Assembly: GCA_026018925.1 (NCBI GenBank)
Contig: JAKSZU010000004.1
Location: 12,974,964 to 13,038,963, forward strand
Direction: 5' to 3'
Length of the DNA: 64,000 bases
Source of the DNA: Tupaia tana
Taxonomy: Eukaryota > Chordata > Mammalia > Scandentia > Tupaiidae
Made by a program: the position numbers and the translations under genes. This document shows positions 24,177 to 34,312 of the stretch, piece by piece. Below the pieces are notes generated by a model that saw only the letters and a list, made by a program, of their open reading frames with translations, was not told the DNA's origin and made no database searches. Positions within the stretch are counted from its first letter, which is position 1; each line of letters starts with the position of its first letter.

Positions 24177-24353
24177 CCCTTCCCCGGTGGGGACCTGCCC
24201 ATTGGCGCTGAGGGTTCGGAAGGGGGAGTGAGTGGACAGGCGCTTGTCCCACTCGCTGGGCCGAGGCTCTGGCACCGACTCCATGAAGTTCTTCTTCAGC
24301 TCGCTGATGCTGGCATGGTGCTTCTTGATCTCCTCTTGACTCTTGTCTAAATC
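24177..24353 (-). CDS. EPB41: EPB41 177-nt exon, core spectrin-actin binding domain, conventional exon 17
   Basis: The exon encodes 59 residues from DLDKSQEEIKKHHASISEL through KKNFMESVPEPRPSEWDKR to NGQVPTGEG. With the preceding 63-nt exon it forms the 10-kDa spectrin-actin binding domain. The LKKNFMES segment is the reported actin-contact region (recalled). The acceptor is TCCACTCAG and the donor is GTGAGTACTT. It is phase 0 at both ends. EWDKR and the DLDKSQEEIKKHH start separate 4.1R from 4.1G (EPB41L2). It is the last exon in the window: the C-terminal-domain exons were searched for on the minus strand between 1 and 24176 and not found, so the next intron exceeds 24 kb. Confidence 0.97.
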
Positions 24354-24777
24354 CTGAGTGGAAAGGGCGAAGATGCGGAACAGTGAGCGCCCGGGACGGT
24401 CACACCCCGGGGGCCCTCGGGCACGCCGCACCTGCAGAGGGCATGGCCGTGAGCTGTGTTCCAACGGAAACACAGCGCGGTGCGTCTCCTCTCTAAAAGC
24501 GAGGCACTCTCCTCGGGAGCAGGGAAGCACTGCAGCCCACAGCTCTTAGGCGTCCACCAGGAGGACCCGCCCTTCCTTAGACTGCTCTTCCCAAGGTCAG
24601 CCCCACTCAGGCCCAGCTCAGCAGGACGAGACAGCACTGGACAGCCACGCTCGGGGCATGGTGGGACTCAGCTCCCCAGCTGTCCGGCCTCGGTGAGCTG
24701 TAAGCATTTGGTATTCCTTGATTTCTACCGAGACTGTTTTGCTTCGCCCTTGCTAGGTGTTTGTTTTTCCTCTTTCA

Positions 24778-24893
24778 TTTTTTATGACAGACAGGGTCTC
24801 ACCATGTGTCCCAAGCTGGCCTTGAACTCACTATCCCCTGGCCTCAGCCTCCCAAGTAGCTGGGATTACAGGCGGACACCACTGGACCAGCTG
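24778..24893 (-). mobile_element. 7SL-derived monomer (Alu-like), minus
   Basis: It reads GACAGGGTCTCACCATGTG ... GCCTCAGCCTCCCAAGTAGC ... GGGATTACAGGCGGACACCA, the reverse complement of an Alu-family monomer. Confidence 0.9.
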
Positions 24894-24972
24894 TTTTTGC
24901 TTTCTGATAAACAGAAATGGCCCTCTACCAACGGCCTATTACTGAAATTCCTCATCCAACTTTAAAGCCTAC

Positions 24973-25037
24973 GGAGGAGGGATGCTTGAAAAAAACCAAG
25001 AAGCTGCCGGAGTGACAGGTACAGAGCGTCCTCAGGG
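24973..25037 (+). repeat. 65-bp direct duplication, copy 1
   Basis: It matches 26485-26549 at 62 of 65 positions without gaps (core GTGACAGGTACAGAGCGTCC). Flanks on both sides do not match. Confidence 0.85.
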
Positions 25038-26484
25038 GAGCGAAGCTACTCCGAAAGCGCACTCGCCGGGCCTTCTCCGGCTACACCGCCCACCTGAACC
25101 AAAGGCGGCGCTTTCTAGCCCTGGCAGTCTCACTTGCACCCTCGCCCTTGGCATTCCACAAACTAGGCGCTTCCTTCCAAGTTAGAAGTGCATTAACAAG
25201 AGTTCACCAAATACCTATCCGACCTCCTGGGCAGCTGGAAAGATCTCAGCCCTCCCCGCATGGGGCTCGACAGTGGCCTTGCTCTTGAAGGGCAGACTCC
25301 AGGGAGAAGGGCTCAAAACTCCGGTTAATCAAACAGGAGGCAGAGACAGCATTCATGTCTGTGTAACAGGAGGTGTACCACAGCTTCCAAAAAGGGGCCT
25401 TGGCCAAAAGTGGTCGGACGAGCACAACTGAAGACGGACTCCAGTGTTGTTTGTCCAGCACGCTTCCAAACACTCAAGAGCCCTGTGCTTGAGGTCGGGC
25501 CGGGCCGGCGGAAGCCAGGGCACTGCGTGTGGGAGCTTGCTGCACCCAAGGAAACGCAGCACCAAGCAGCTCCCTGGCACACCGCGTGCGTTTTGCCGTT
25601 AGTCTTTATTTTTTGAATGTGAGGAAGCTGCTCATTTTGGGGGGAAATAGTTGGAATTCGTTTAAATCGAAACTTGTTGAAAAGTTTTTTCTGCAGTCAA
25701 TACAGGCTTCAATGAAATGAAGCTTTTCCAAAGGCACCATTGAAAGGAAAATAGCAGAGAAAATTCATTTACTCCTCTACCCGCTGTACTTTTTCAAGGC
25801 TCACCCATGTGCAGCTGCTTTGTAATCAGTCATAAAGAAAATGAGCCCAAGACAGGCAGCCCTCCAGCCTCCCCAGAGGAGTGCTTCCTGCTGGCTGGGC
25901 TGGGCTGGCTGGGCTGGGCTTGGGGCATGAAAATGGGCTTCGCCAAGGGGAGGCAACAGTTTGCGCTTCTGTTCCACAGGAAAGCAAGGACAGCGTGACC
26001 CCTGGCCATGGGGAGACAACCGGGCCCACTCAGACCAGGCAGTTAGGCCCAGGGGCCCAGCGTGCTCCAGGAATGCCATCTGCCTGGGCTGAGAACAGCT
26101 TAACACGGCACTCCCCGGGACGAGTGAATGCAGCAAGCCAGGAGGGGCCGAGCGGCGCCACGGCAAAGCCTCGCGGCCCGCCAGCAGCGGCGCTCTGTCC
26201 TCCGGGTCCGCTGCTCCTGCCTGGCTGCGGCCTGGCTGGGCACCTGCTCAAACAGCTCCCACAAGACCAGGAGCTCCTTGAGGGGCTTTCTCCTCCTCTG
26301 CTGGCTCTGGGGGACCCTGTGGGGCACAGAGTCAAACGGAGACCTCGGAGGGACCTGTTCCAGATAGAGCTTGTCACAGACGTTTGCGACAGGCTCCCTC
26401 TGGGAGAGGGAGGGGGCGGCAGATCTAAAAATGAACTCGACCTTATTTGGGCCAGAACAAAGCTTTAGTGGGGGCGAGGGAGGG

Positions 26485-26549
26485 GGAGGAGAGATGCTTG
26501 AAAAAACCCAAGAAGCTGCTGGAGTGACAGGTACAGAGCGTCCTCAGGG
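26485..26549 (+). repeat. 65-bp direct duplication, copy 2
   Basis: Partner of 24973-25037, offset 1,512 bp, same orientation. The three differences are single substitutions. Confidence 0.85.
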
Positions 26550-27089
26550 AAGAGAAAAACCTTCATAACCACGAAGGAGGGGTGGTCCGACGACGCGGGC
26601 TGTGCCCAGGTGAGACGCTTTTTGAGGCCAAGCCTCTGATAATTTTAGTAACAACCAAGCCAAACAGTGGAGAAAACGTGCTTTCAGAAGGCGGTTAGTT
26701 TAAGGTCACACACACACTCGGGGGTCAGTGAGGGGTGGGGACACACCACACGGGACACACAGCGGATATATGATTGGCAGGCTGCAGGGGGGCACGCCAA
26801 GACGGCCTGGAGCTGGGCTCCGCTGCTGGACACGGGAGGCCCGGCCACCTCCGAAGGTGGCACTGCCTGGGTCTGGTCCAGGCGTGGCTGAAGTGCCAAG
26901 TCTGAAGGAGCCGAAGGTCCACCCCGGGGCACCCCCTGGGCTTGCGGGGAGCTCGCTATCTGAGCCCCAGACGGGGCAGGCTTTGTGGAGACTGGCCAGG
27001 GCCTCGCTGCTTTCATCCAAGCACCTGACACGTAGTAGGCCCTCGGAGGGGTACTGGCGAGGGTGAGCAACTGGATGAGGCCAGACGGA

Positions 27090-27213
27090 GGGGACTTCAA
27101 AAAGTTTGTGGAACATTGGAATTAAAGTATGAGTTTAGTTTGGTCCAAAATACATTAAGATTCATACATAGATTTTTCATAATATACATTTTTAAAAGTT
27201 TTTTAAAGACCCC
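27090..27213. mobile_element. small inverted-repeat element (DNA-transposon-like)
   Basis: It begins GGGGACTTCAAAAAGTTTGT and ends AAAAGTTTTTTAAAGACCCC, imperfect inverted termini of about 20 bp around an A/T-rich centre. It resembles the widespread mammalian elements with CTTCAAAAAGTTCATGG ends. The exact family is not asserted. Confidence 0.5.
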
Positions 27214-27570
27214 TGTGTTAAGCCAGAAACCTGCTCTTTTTTTTTAACCCCCCAGCTTAATACTGGCTACGGTACTATACGTCCGTCTCCTGAGTCTCAG
27301 CCTTACTTACTCAGGAAGACCTACCCTGTCCTCTGTGCCCACCTGGAGTCACTTGGTGCCGCTTCCTCTCTGTCGTATTATCGCTCTCACCTACAGGTCC
27401 CCACACCGCACGCTCCCACGTGGGAACCGCGTTCATACCCGTCCTGCACGCTTACATGTCCTTCGCAGCTGACGTGGATCTCGGGAGTCAGAGTACACCT
27501 ATTTCTTTTGGCTCTGTCTTGAATGGAGCCTGAAGGTAATCTGGTCAACATCTACTTAAGAGTTTTTCTG

Positions 27571-27722
27571 GGGGCTAGGAGGTGGCATGGTGGTTAAGGT
27601 GCTGGACTCCCACATTGCTGACTTCGGTTCGAGTCCTGTGCCTGGTGGCTTGCTTTCTCACTTTCCGTCTCTCTGGTCAAATTAAAAATTAATTAATTAA
27701 TTAAATTTAATAGTCTTTTACA
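27571..27722 (+). mobile_element. tRNA-derived SINE, short form
   Basis: (TTAA)n-rich tail. Flanked by GTTTTTCTG. Confidence 0.93.
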
Positions 27723-27737
27723 AAAGGTTTTTCTGAT

Positions 27738-27975
27738 GGGGCTAACCCACGGTCTAGTGATTAGGGGAGCAAGATCCCACGTGGCCAGCTAAGTGGTTCG
27801 AACCCTGGCCCTGGTGTTGGAAAGCACTAGGTGCGTGTGAGCTCCAGCCCTGCCAGGATGGAGCGACAGAAGGGAGGGGCTGCACTCCTGGGGGCGTTCT
27901 CAGCCTCCCTCTCTACGGCGCGCTCTCCCTGGTGAGCACACGTGCCCTCTGGAAAATATGCATATATACCATTTT
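27738..27975 (+). mobile_element. tRNA-derived SINE, older long variant
   Basis: GGTCTAGTGATTAGGGGAGC head. Flanked by GTTTTTCTGATG at 27726-27737 and again after its tail. Confidence 0.88.
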
Positions 27976-28148
27976 AAAAAGTTTTTCTGATGTGGAAACT
28001 ACCCTGCTCCATCTTTTTCACAGAGAATAACCTGTTTCCTTGCTTATTCCTCAGAGAGGTCCCCTCCTCTTCTAATCAGTTCCATAATTCCCTGTCCAAC
28101 ATGGAGTCCCAAACTAGAGCCAGTGTTCCCACGCAGGTCCGATGAAAC

Positions 28149-29300
28149 CTGCCCAGCGCTGACTGCAGTGGGGACCTGACCGCCCAGTGTGGCTGCAGTG
28201 GGGACCTGACCGCCCAGCCTGACTGCAGTGGGGACCTGACTGCCCAGCACTGACTGCAGTGGGGACCTGACCGCCCAGCGTGACTGCAGTGGGGACATAC
28301 CTGGTGACCGCCCAGCGTGACTGCAGTGGGGACCTGACCACCCAGCGTGACTGCAGTGGGGACCTGACCACCCAGCGTGGCTGCAGTGGGGACCTGACCG
28401 CCCAGCGTGGCTGCAGTGGGGACCTGACCGCCCAGAGTGACTGCAGTGGGGACCTGACCGCCCAGCGTGACTGCAGTGGGGACCTGACTGCCCAGCACTG
28501 ACTGCAGTGGGGACCTGACCGCCCAGCGTGACTGCAGTGGGGACATACCTGGTGACCGCCCAGCGTGACTGCAGTGGGGACCTGACCACCCAGCGTGACT
28601 GCAGTGGGGACCTGACCACCCAGCGTGGCTGCAGTGGGGACCTGACCGCCCAGCGTGGCTGCAGTGGGGACCTGACCGCCCAGCGTGACTGCAGTGGGGA
28701 CCTGACCGCCCAGCGTGACTGCAGTAGGGACCCTGGCCACCCAGCGTGACTGCAGTGGGGACCTGACCGCCCAGTGTGACTGCAGTGGGGACCTGACCAC
28801 CCTGCACTGACTGCAGTGGGGACCTGACCGCCCAGCGTGACTGCAGTGGGGACCTGACCGCCCAGCGCTGACTGCAGTGGGGACCTGACCGCCCAGCGCT
28901 GACTGCAGTGGGGACCCTGACCGCCCAGCGCTGACTGCAGTGGGGACCTGACCGCCCAGCGCTGACTGCAGTGGGGACCCTGACCGCCCAGCGTGACTGC
29001 AGTGGGGACCCTGACCGCCCAGCGTGACTGCAGTGGGGACCCTGGCCGCCCAGCGTGACTGCAGTGGGGACCCTGGCCACCCAGCGTGACTGCAGTGGGG
29101 ACCCTGACCGCCCAGCGTGACTGCAGTGGGGACCCTGGCCGCCCAGCGTGACTGCAGTGGGGACCTGACCGCCCAGCGTGACTGCAGTGTGGACCTGACC
29201 GCCCAGCGCTGCCTGCAGTGGGGACCCTGACCGCCCAGCGCTGACTGCAGTGGGGACCCTGACCGCCCAGCATGACTGCAGTGGGGACTACCTGGTGACC
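28149..29300. repeat. minisatellite, 30-31 bp unit, about 38 copies
   Basis: The plus-strand unit is GACTGCAGTGGGGACCTG followed by ACCGCCCAGCGT, with 30- and 31-bp versions (extra C in GACCCTGACC, extra base in CAGCGCTG). A variant unit with GGGACATACCTGGTGACC occurs twice, 248 bp apart, inside a nearly identical higher-order block (28231-28478 and 28479-28728). A 30-bp period keeps all frames open, which explains the long spurious ORFs. It lies about 0.7-1.8 kb downstream of exon 16. Confidence 0.97.
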
Positions 29301-29344
29301 ACTACTCCGTGTGGGGTATCACTCCTGAACAGGAACCAGTGCCG

Positions 29345-29455
29345 TTTAATGGTCAGAGCCTAACTGGAATCCTGGCTCTCCCAGATGGCCAGCTCTGGAG
29401 CCACGGAGAAGCCTAAATTACCTAAGCGCCGATGTCCTCATCTTTGAGGTACCAG
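29345..29455 (+). mobile_element. MIR-like element
   Basis: GGAATCCTGGCTCTCCCAG followed by TGTCCTCATCTTTGAGGTA matches the layout of an ancient MIR core and 3' part. Confidence 0.5.
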
Positions 29456-29840
29456 CCCCCCCTGGCGGCCATCTACACCACACTCGCCTTCGGCCTTTGC
29501 CGAGCGCGGCCTCCTCCCCCAACCGCCCTCCAGTCCTTCCTGCATCCCCAACGTGGGCGTCCATCCTGAATTGCGATCACGTTTCCTGCTTTACTATTTT
29601 CTGCATCCTTCAGTTCAGAAAGTGAAAACGGGACACATTTGTTTCTAGGACAAGTGGGAGTTTATGGCCTTAGAAAATTCAAGGACCTTATAGTAAGGAG
29701 GTGGGACTTTCTAAAGTGGGTAGAACAACGAGGCTACGAGGGGCAGATGCAGAGCCAATCATATATCTCTCAGGTAAGTGTGACAGACGGGAGCCGGAGA
29801 GGGTCTGAGGAGGATGGCTGCTTATCTCCGTGACCACCGA

Positions 29841-29926
29841 CATGCAGCAGCACAGAGACCCGTGACCCTCATGCAACGGCGTGCAAACCAGGTGCAGCAC
29901 AGGAGGGCGGGGTGGGCAAAGCGTGC
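29841..29926 (-). promoter_or_regulatory. candidate Rbfox splicing-enhancer cluster downstream of exon 16
   Basis: Read on the transcript strand, TGCATG occurs at 29870-29875 and 29841-29846, about 98 and 127 nt after the exon 16 donor. Two copies of the secondary Rbfox core GCACG lie at 29880-29884 and 29922-29926. UGCAUG repeats in this intron are known to promote exon 16 inclusion through Fox-2 in human and mouse 4.1R. The spacing here fits that model. Function in this species is inferred. Confidence 0.7.
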
Positions 29927-29972
29927 AGAAGGGTCCGGCCGTCAGCCGAGATGGCCCCGAGTTCATACAAAC

Positions 29973-30035
29973 CTCCAACATTAAATTGCTATGTCTGATA
30001 TAAATGTTTTCACCATCTAGTCTCTCTCTCTTTTT
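29973..30035 (-). CDS. EPB41: EPB41 63-nt erythroid-regulated exon, conventional exon 16 (spectrin-actin binding)
   Basis: The exon encodes the 21 residues KKRERLDGENIYIRHSNL plus MLE, the hallmark alternative segment of 4.1R that builds the high-affinity spectrin-actin ternary complex. Exactly 63 nt, phase 0 at both ends. The acceptor is TTTCATTTTCACAG. The donor GAG/GTTTGT is weak, lacking A at +3/+4 and G at +5. The exon contains CTAGATGG, a UAGA core like the hnRNP A/B silencer motif reported for this exon. Two UGCAUG motifs follow in the downstream intron. In other species the exon is skipped in early erythroid cells and included late (established for human and mouse, inferred here). Confidence 0.97.
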
Positions 30036-31208
30036 CTGTGAAAATGAAAGGGGGAAAAACAGAAAAGCATAAAAAATTAAAATGTTGTTCTTGCGGGAAA
30101 AGACGGCAAATTGGCAAACCGAAAATACTGAAAATGCAATGGCCGCAGCACAGCACACGCCACCGTGAAATGGTCACAGAGCCACAAGGACACATGGAGC
30201 ACACGATCCCGCCAGCAAATGGAGACGTTGCCCATGAATAGTGAAGGGACGCAGTGACAGATCTAAGCAGACAGTGCTCCTGGCCCCACCGGCTTCTTAT
30301 GTAACAAGCTGTCATGTGCTCACTTTGCCGTGAGCTGTGTGAGTGTTGCCCTCCAACGCCCGGCTTTAGAGCTTCCGGACCCCACCTAGCAGGAGATGGA
30401 GACATGCTTCACAATGCTGCGAGCATGCCGGACGCTTTCTCCCTCGGAGACACCATGCTGGCAGACCGCCGATGTCCTTGTGAGAGGGCTCCAAGGGCAC
30501 TTTACACGTGACAGGCTGATAAATGGGCTCTGCCAGATCGACTCGCCCTTTGGGGTGTGAAGAACGAAGCAGGGCAGTGCGGCCACAGCTACTGGCCACA
30601 CTGGCCACTGCACAGTGGCTTCTATGAAAACACAGAGCAAATACTGCCAGCGGCTGGCACGAGATGCCACCGGGATGCCACCAGCCCTTGCACAAGGCAA
30701 AGGCGAAGGACAGCCCGGCCCTCACCTATACGTCATTTCACTTAGAGGTTCTTTCCTACTGGAGTCTCACCGTCTCTCACTGCGTGGCAGAGGTGATCAC
30801 TTCTGTGATGTGCGCGTGTTCACAGACACAGCTGCAACGTGTGTGCATGTTCATGGACACAGCTGCCACGTGTGTGCGTGTTCACGGACACAGCTGCTGT
30901 GTATATGTGTTCACAGACACATCTGCAATGATGTGTTCACGGCCACATCTGCCACGTACATGTGTTCACAGTCACATCTGCCATGTACATGTGTTCACGG
31001 CCACATCTGCAATGTGTGTGTTCACAGACACAGCTGCCACGTGTGTGCGTGTTCAGACACATCTGCCGTGTGCGTGTTCACAGACAGCTGCCGTGGGAAC
31101 TGACTGCCGAGGGAGCCATGAGGAGGAGCACGGTCGCCGCCTCGCCCAGCACGGGAAGTGAGCACGGTGACATGGAGGTGCGGGTTCTGAAGGTGAGGCG
31201 TGGCTAAC
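30036..31208 (-). other. EPB41: EPB41 intron 15-16 (1.17 kb)
   Basis: It contains no SINE, which is unusual for this window. The exon 15 side carries a ten-copy degenerate minisatellite (30812-31095). The remaining sequence next to exon 16 is unique, and its short ORFs have no recognisable content. Confidence 0.85.
30812..31095. repeat. degenerate minisatellite, 20-31 bp unit, ten copies
   Basis: The unit is GTTCACAGACACAGCTGCCA plus CGTGTGTGCGT, with an alternate CACATCTGCC core and copies of 20 to 31 bp. It starts about 115 bp from the exon 15 donor. Confidence 0.9.
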
Positions 31209-31250
31209 CTTCCTCATCCTTATCAGATCTTCACTTCTTTCTGCAAGCTT
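31209..31250 (-). CDS. EPB41: EPB41 42-nt alternative exon, conventional exon 15
   Basis: The exon encodes 14 residues, KLAERSEDLIRMRK, matching the 14-residue alternatively spliced segment just before the erythroid exon in human 4.1R. The acceptor is ATTATGGCAAAGCAG and the donor is GTTAGCC. It is phase 0 at both ends. The acceptor is weak: the 15 nt before the AG are purine-rich and the pyrimidine tract (CTTTTTCTTTCTTTTTT) lies further upstream. The donor also lacks a consensus +3 to +6. Both features suit a regulated cassette exon. A short minisatellite begins about 115 bp beyond its donor. Confidence 0.92.
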
Positions 31251-31649
31251 CTGCTTTGCCATAATTTCAAAAAAGAAAGAAAAAGGGTGAGATGTTGGCT
31301 TGTTGAAGCTGTTGGAGCCTTTATGTGATCATTTCGAAGGCGCAGGGAGTGAGGGAGGAGAAACGGGGAGGGTGGCCTGGTGGCACAGACCCGTGCGGCC
31401 GCCATCCGAGGGGGCGCATTCCACCTGCATTTGAGGGGAACCAGCAGAGGGTCCCTATACAAGCTGCGTCTGTGTGCAGGGGAAGCGCCAGCAGGTGGCG
31501 TCGGGCAGCTCCGGAGCCCCAGGCCGGGCAGCCTGGGCCCCGCCAGCGCTCCACCAGGTTGTCAAGGCTCAAGAAGTAATGAGGATATCCACATTTTCAA
31601 AACAGAAAATAAATGCTTTTTATAATTATCTGTTAAAAGTTACTAGAAA

Positions 31650-31765
31650 AGGGACCAGTGGATGGTGTGTTGGTTAAGGCACTGGGCCCTCCCTCATGGA
31701 TGGACCGTGGTTCAAGTCCTAGACCTGGTGGCTTGCTTTCTCACTTCCCGTCTCTCTCTCTGGTG
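31650..31765 (+). mobile_element. tRNA-derived SINE, short form, 3' truncated
   Basis: Head and pyrimidine stretch only; no GGTCAAATT tail. Confidence 0.88.
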
Positions 31766-31805
31766 TCCGGAGCACTCTCACAGGGCTGGTCCTTGACACT
31801 CTTCT

Positions 31806-32067
31806 TTCTTTTTCTCTTTTTTTCTGAAGGTTTTTGCTTTAGGGAGCATGTGCTCACTGAGGGGAGAAAGACTGAGACAGTGAGGGGGACTGAGAAATCT
31901 CCCCTGGAGGGGACAGTCATGCTGCAAGCTCTTCTCTGCCCTCCTCCCGGGGCCTTGGGCACACACGCACACGCGCCTGGCATATTTAAAGCCACCAGGT
32001 GCGGGACTCACTGTGGCCGGCCACGTGGCAGTCCAGTGCTGAAACCATGAGGCCACCTGCTGGCCCA
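31806..32067 (-). mobile_element. tRNA-derived SINE, older long variant
   Basis: Complete, ending GCCACCTGCTGGCCC. Confidence 0.9.
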
Positions 32068-32194
32068 GCACACCCTAACCCCACTGCGCAGCTTTCAGGT
32101 GCCCAGGCACTGCACTGGCTGCTATAGGACTGAACTTAGGGAGCCGGGGCCCGCTAACAGGGCAGCCTCAGAGCACAGCAGGGGAAGCCCCGCG

Positions 32195-32378
32195 TGGGGA
32201 GCCAGATGCTGACCCCGAGTCCTGGCGCTTCAAAGAACACTGGGGTTGTGCACACGCATACCCCAAATCCTGACAGGGTATCGGAAGGGCCACAACGCCC
32301 CACCGTGGGTGCTTGCTCACTCTCTCCCCCTTTCACTTGGGCAGTCATGTGGGCCCCCTGGCAATAAATAAATACTAA
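32195..32378 (+). mobile_element. tRNA-derived SINE, old degraded copy
   Basis: GGGAGCCAGATGCTGACCC head and an AATAAATAAATA tail. Confidence 0.6.
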
Positions 32379-32507
32379 CAGTGATGGCGAGAGTTACGGT
32401 AAAAAGGAAACGGAAGCTTAAGGCGAACAGCCTGCAGCTGTGAGACTGTCAGACCGGGAGCAACCCTGGACAGCCTGACAGCTCCCCCCAGCAGCAGGGA
32501 CGCCAGC

Positions 32508-32600
32508 GGCCGGCACTGTGTGCCATGTGGCCCTGGACAAGTGACCTCCCCTCTCTGAGTGCCATTTCCTTACTGACCAAATGGGGCGAGTGTCTTCATG
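32508..32600 (+). mobile_element. MIR element
   Basis: CCCTGGACAAGTGACCTCCC, then CTCTGAGTGCCATTTCCTTA and AAATGGGG reproduce the conserved MIR 3' region. Confidence 0.75.
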
Positions 32601-33532
32601 GAAGTGTGCACACTGAGCAAGTGTTCAGAGCTAGCGTACAGAGCCTGAAGGTTTACATCAATAATGTTCCTGTCGGTGTTGGGTCCTCGGCACCCCACAG
32701 CAGGAAGGGAGGGTTCCACTTCCCGCTAAGACCCCAGGCCACGCGGTCAGTCGCCAGTGCGTGCCCGACGGGGTGTGGGTGGACATCCCGCCTCCACTCC
32801 TGCAGAGCAGAGCTCACCACGTGGGCCACGGGGACACGTGTCAGGCAGTGTTAGATAACGCAATTTACAGTCACAAGGCTACTTTTTACTACTGTTGCTT
32901 TATGTAATAAATATGGCTTAGGGAAAAGTCATCATTGCTTCCTAACTGCTACAAATGAAACGAGCTCCAAGCCACCCTGAACTCTGCCAGTGCCGTCACA
33001 GGAACAGCCTTCCCGAGGTGGCCTGCAGTCTGCCACACGAGTACAGCTGCCACTCAGTCCCTGCCAGGGATGGCTCCAGGACCCTGCAGGTGCAAGTCTC
33101 CTGGGACGACACAGACCTGGAGGCCCAGGCTCAACCCCCGCTCCCGCCTGGGACAGAGCGCTGCCACCTGCCACGCACTCCCCCTTTTCACTCCAGACTC
33201 AGAGTGACCTCCAAGGACAGCCGGACCAGGCGCCGTGCCGAGCAGCTGCTCTTGAGTACAGCTACGACAGACAGGTGTCCACTGCTCTGCAGAGAGACGA
33301 GGTGTTCCTGGCTCCAAAGTAGCAGGGCCAACCCATCTGCCCAGTTCAGAGCAATCTACTGGCATCCTACATGGTTTGAAACCTCTTAGTAGACGTAGCA
33401 CATACAGACTGAGTTCTCAGGAAGGCTGCTTCTCCTACCGCTGTCGGCAACACTGAGCAGTCTCTACTGCAGTACACACAAGCTAGTGCCTCAGCCCACT
33501 GTTGACACGGGTTTTAGACGTTTATGGGAGAG

Positions 33533-33788
33533 ACCAGCAGTTATTGTAAGGGCTACGTCACTGGACTCCCATGTAGTTGACCGTGGTTCAAGTCCTAAAC
33601 CCGGTGGCTTAAACTCATGCTGGGCGTGTGTGTGTGCGTGCCCAAGACCCGGATAGGAGAATGGAGGAGAAGGTATTGTGGCGTGGCCATCTGCCCTGGG
33701 GGGTGATTTCTCGTTTTCTGTCTCTCTGTCTCTCTCTGTCTTTCTGGAGAACGCAAGCGCCTTGTAGCGAAATCCTCTCCAAAAAAAA
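33533..33788 (+). mobile_element. tRNA-derived SINE, long form
   Basis: Flanked by GTTTATGGGAGAGACC on both sides. First of two serial insertions. Confidence 0.95.
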
Positions 33789-33803
33789 AGTTTATGGGAG
33801 AGA

Positions 33804-34055
33804 CCAGCAGATGGTGTAATGGTTACGTTGCTTGACTTCCCAGTAGTCAACTACAGTTCGAATCCCGGATCTGGCAGCTTAAAACTTACACTGGACATAT
33901 GTGTGCCCAAGATCCCAAGAGGAGAATGGAGGAGAAGGGATTACAGCATGGCCATCCCTCCTGGGGGGTGATTTCTCGCTTTCTCTCTGTTTCTGTCTCT
34001 CTAGCAAGTGCACATGTCCTATAGCAAAAATTTCTCTTTAAAAGAAAGAAAAAAG
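33804..34055 (+). mobile_element. tRNA-derived SINE, long form
   Basis: Inserted directly after the duplicated target of the previous copy. Confidence 0.94.
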
Positions 34056-34066
34056 CTTATAGGACT

Positions 34067-34312
34067 TGGGACCAGCAGATGGTGTGATGGTGCAATGGTT
34101 ACGTGCTAGACTCCCAAGTGGCTGACTACAGTTCGAGTCCTGGATGAGTGGCATAAACTCACACCAGGCGTGCGTGCCCAAGATCCCGAGAGGAGGACGG
34201 AGGAGCACAGACTGCGGCATGGCCATCCCCCCTGGGGTAACTTCTCACTTTCTGTCTCTCCAGCGAACATACATGTCCTGTACCAAAAATTTCAATCAAA
34301 AAACAAAACAAA
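34067..34312 (+). mobile_element. tRNA-derived SINE, long form
   Basis: Third consecutive copy. The head has an internal duplication (GGTGTGATGGTGCAATGG). Confidence 0.92.

Larger units (their letters stand above)
24354..29972 (-). other. EPB41: EPB41 intron 16-17
   Basis: This 5.6-kb intron holds one antisense 7SL-type monomer, a 65-bp direct duplication (24973 and 26485), a small inverted-repeat element near 27.1 kb, two SINEs, a 38-copy minisatellite and a MIR-like stretch. 25040-26480 and 26550-27085 are otherwise unique GC-rich sequence in which nothing was recognised. 27290-27480 weakly resembles an L2 3' end (TCAGGAAGACCTACCC). Confidence 0.85.

Noticed and set aside
28044-29273. 409-codon and overlapping 334- and 228-codon open frames
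   Set aside because: They are produced by a 30-bp tandem repeat, which is a multiple of three and free of stops; the translation is a simple ten-residue repeat with no start context or exon structure.
24147-31262. Assignment of the gene to paralogue EPB41L2 (4.1G)
   Set aside because: The 177-nt exon reads DLDKSQEEIKKHHASIS and PEPRPSEWDKRLSTHSPF, which is the 4.1R form as recalled; 4.1G differs strongly there.
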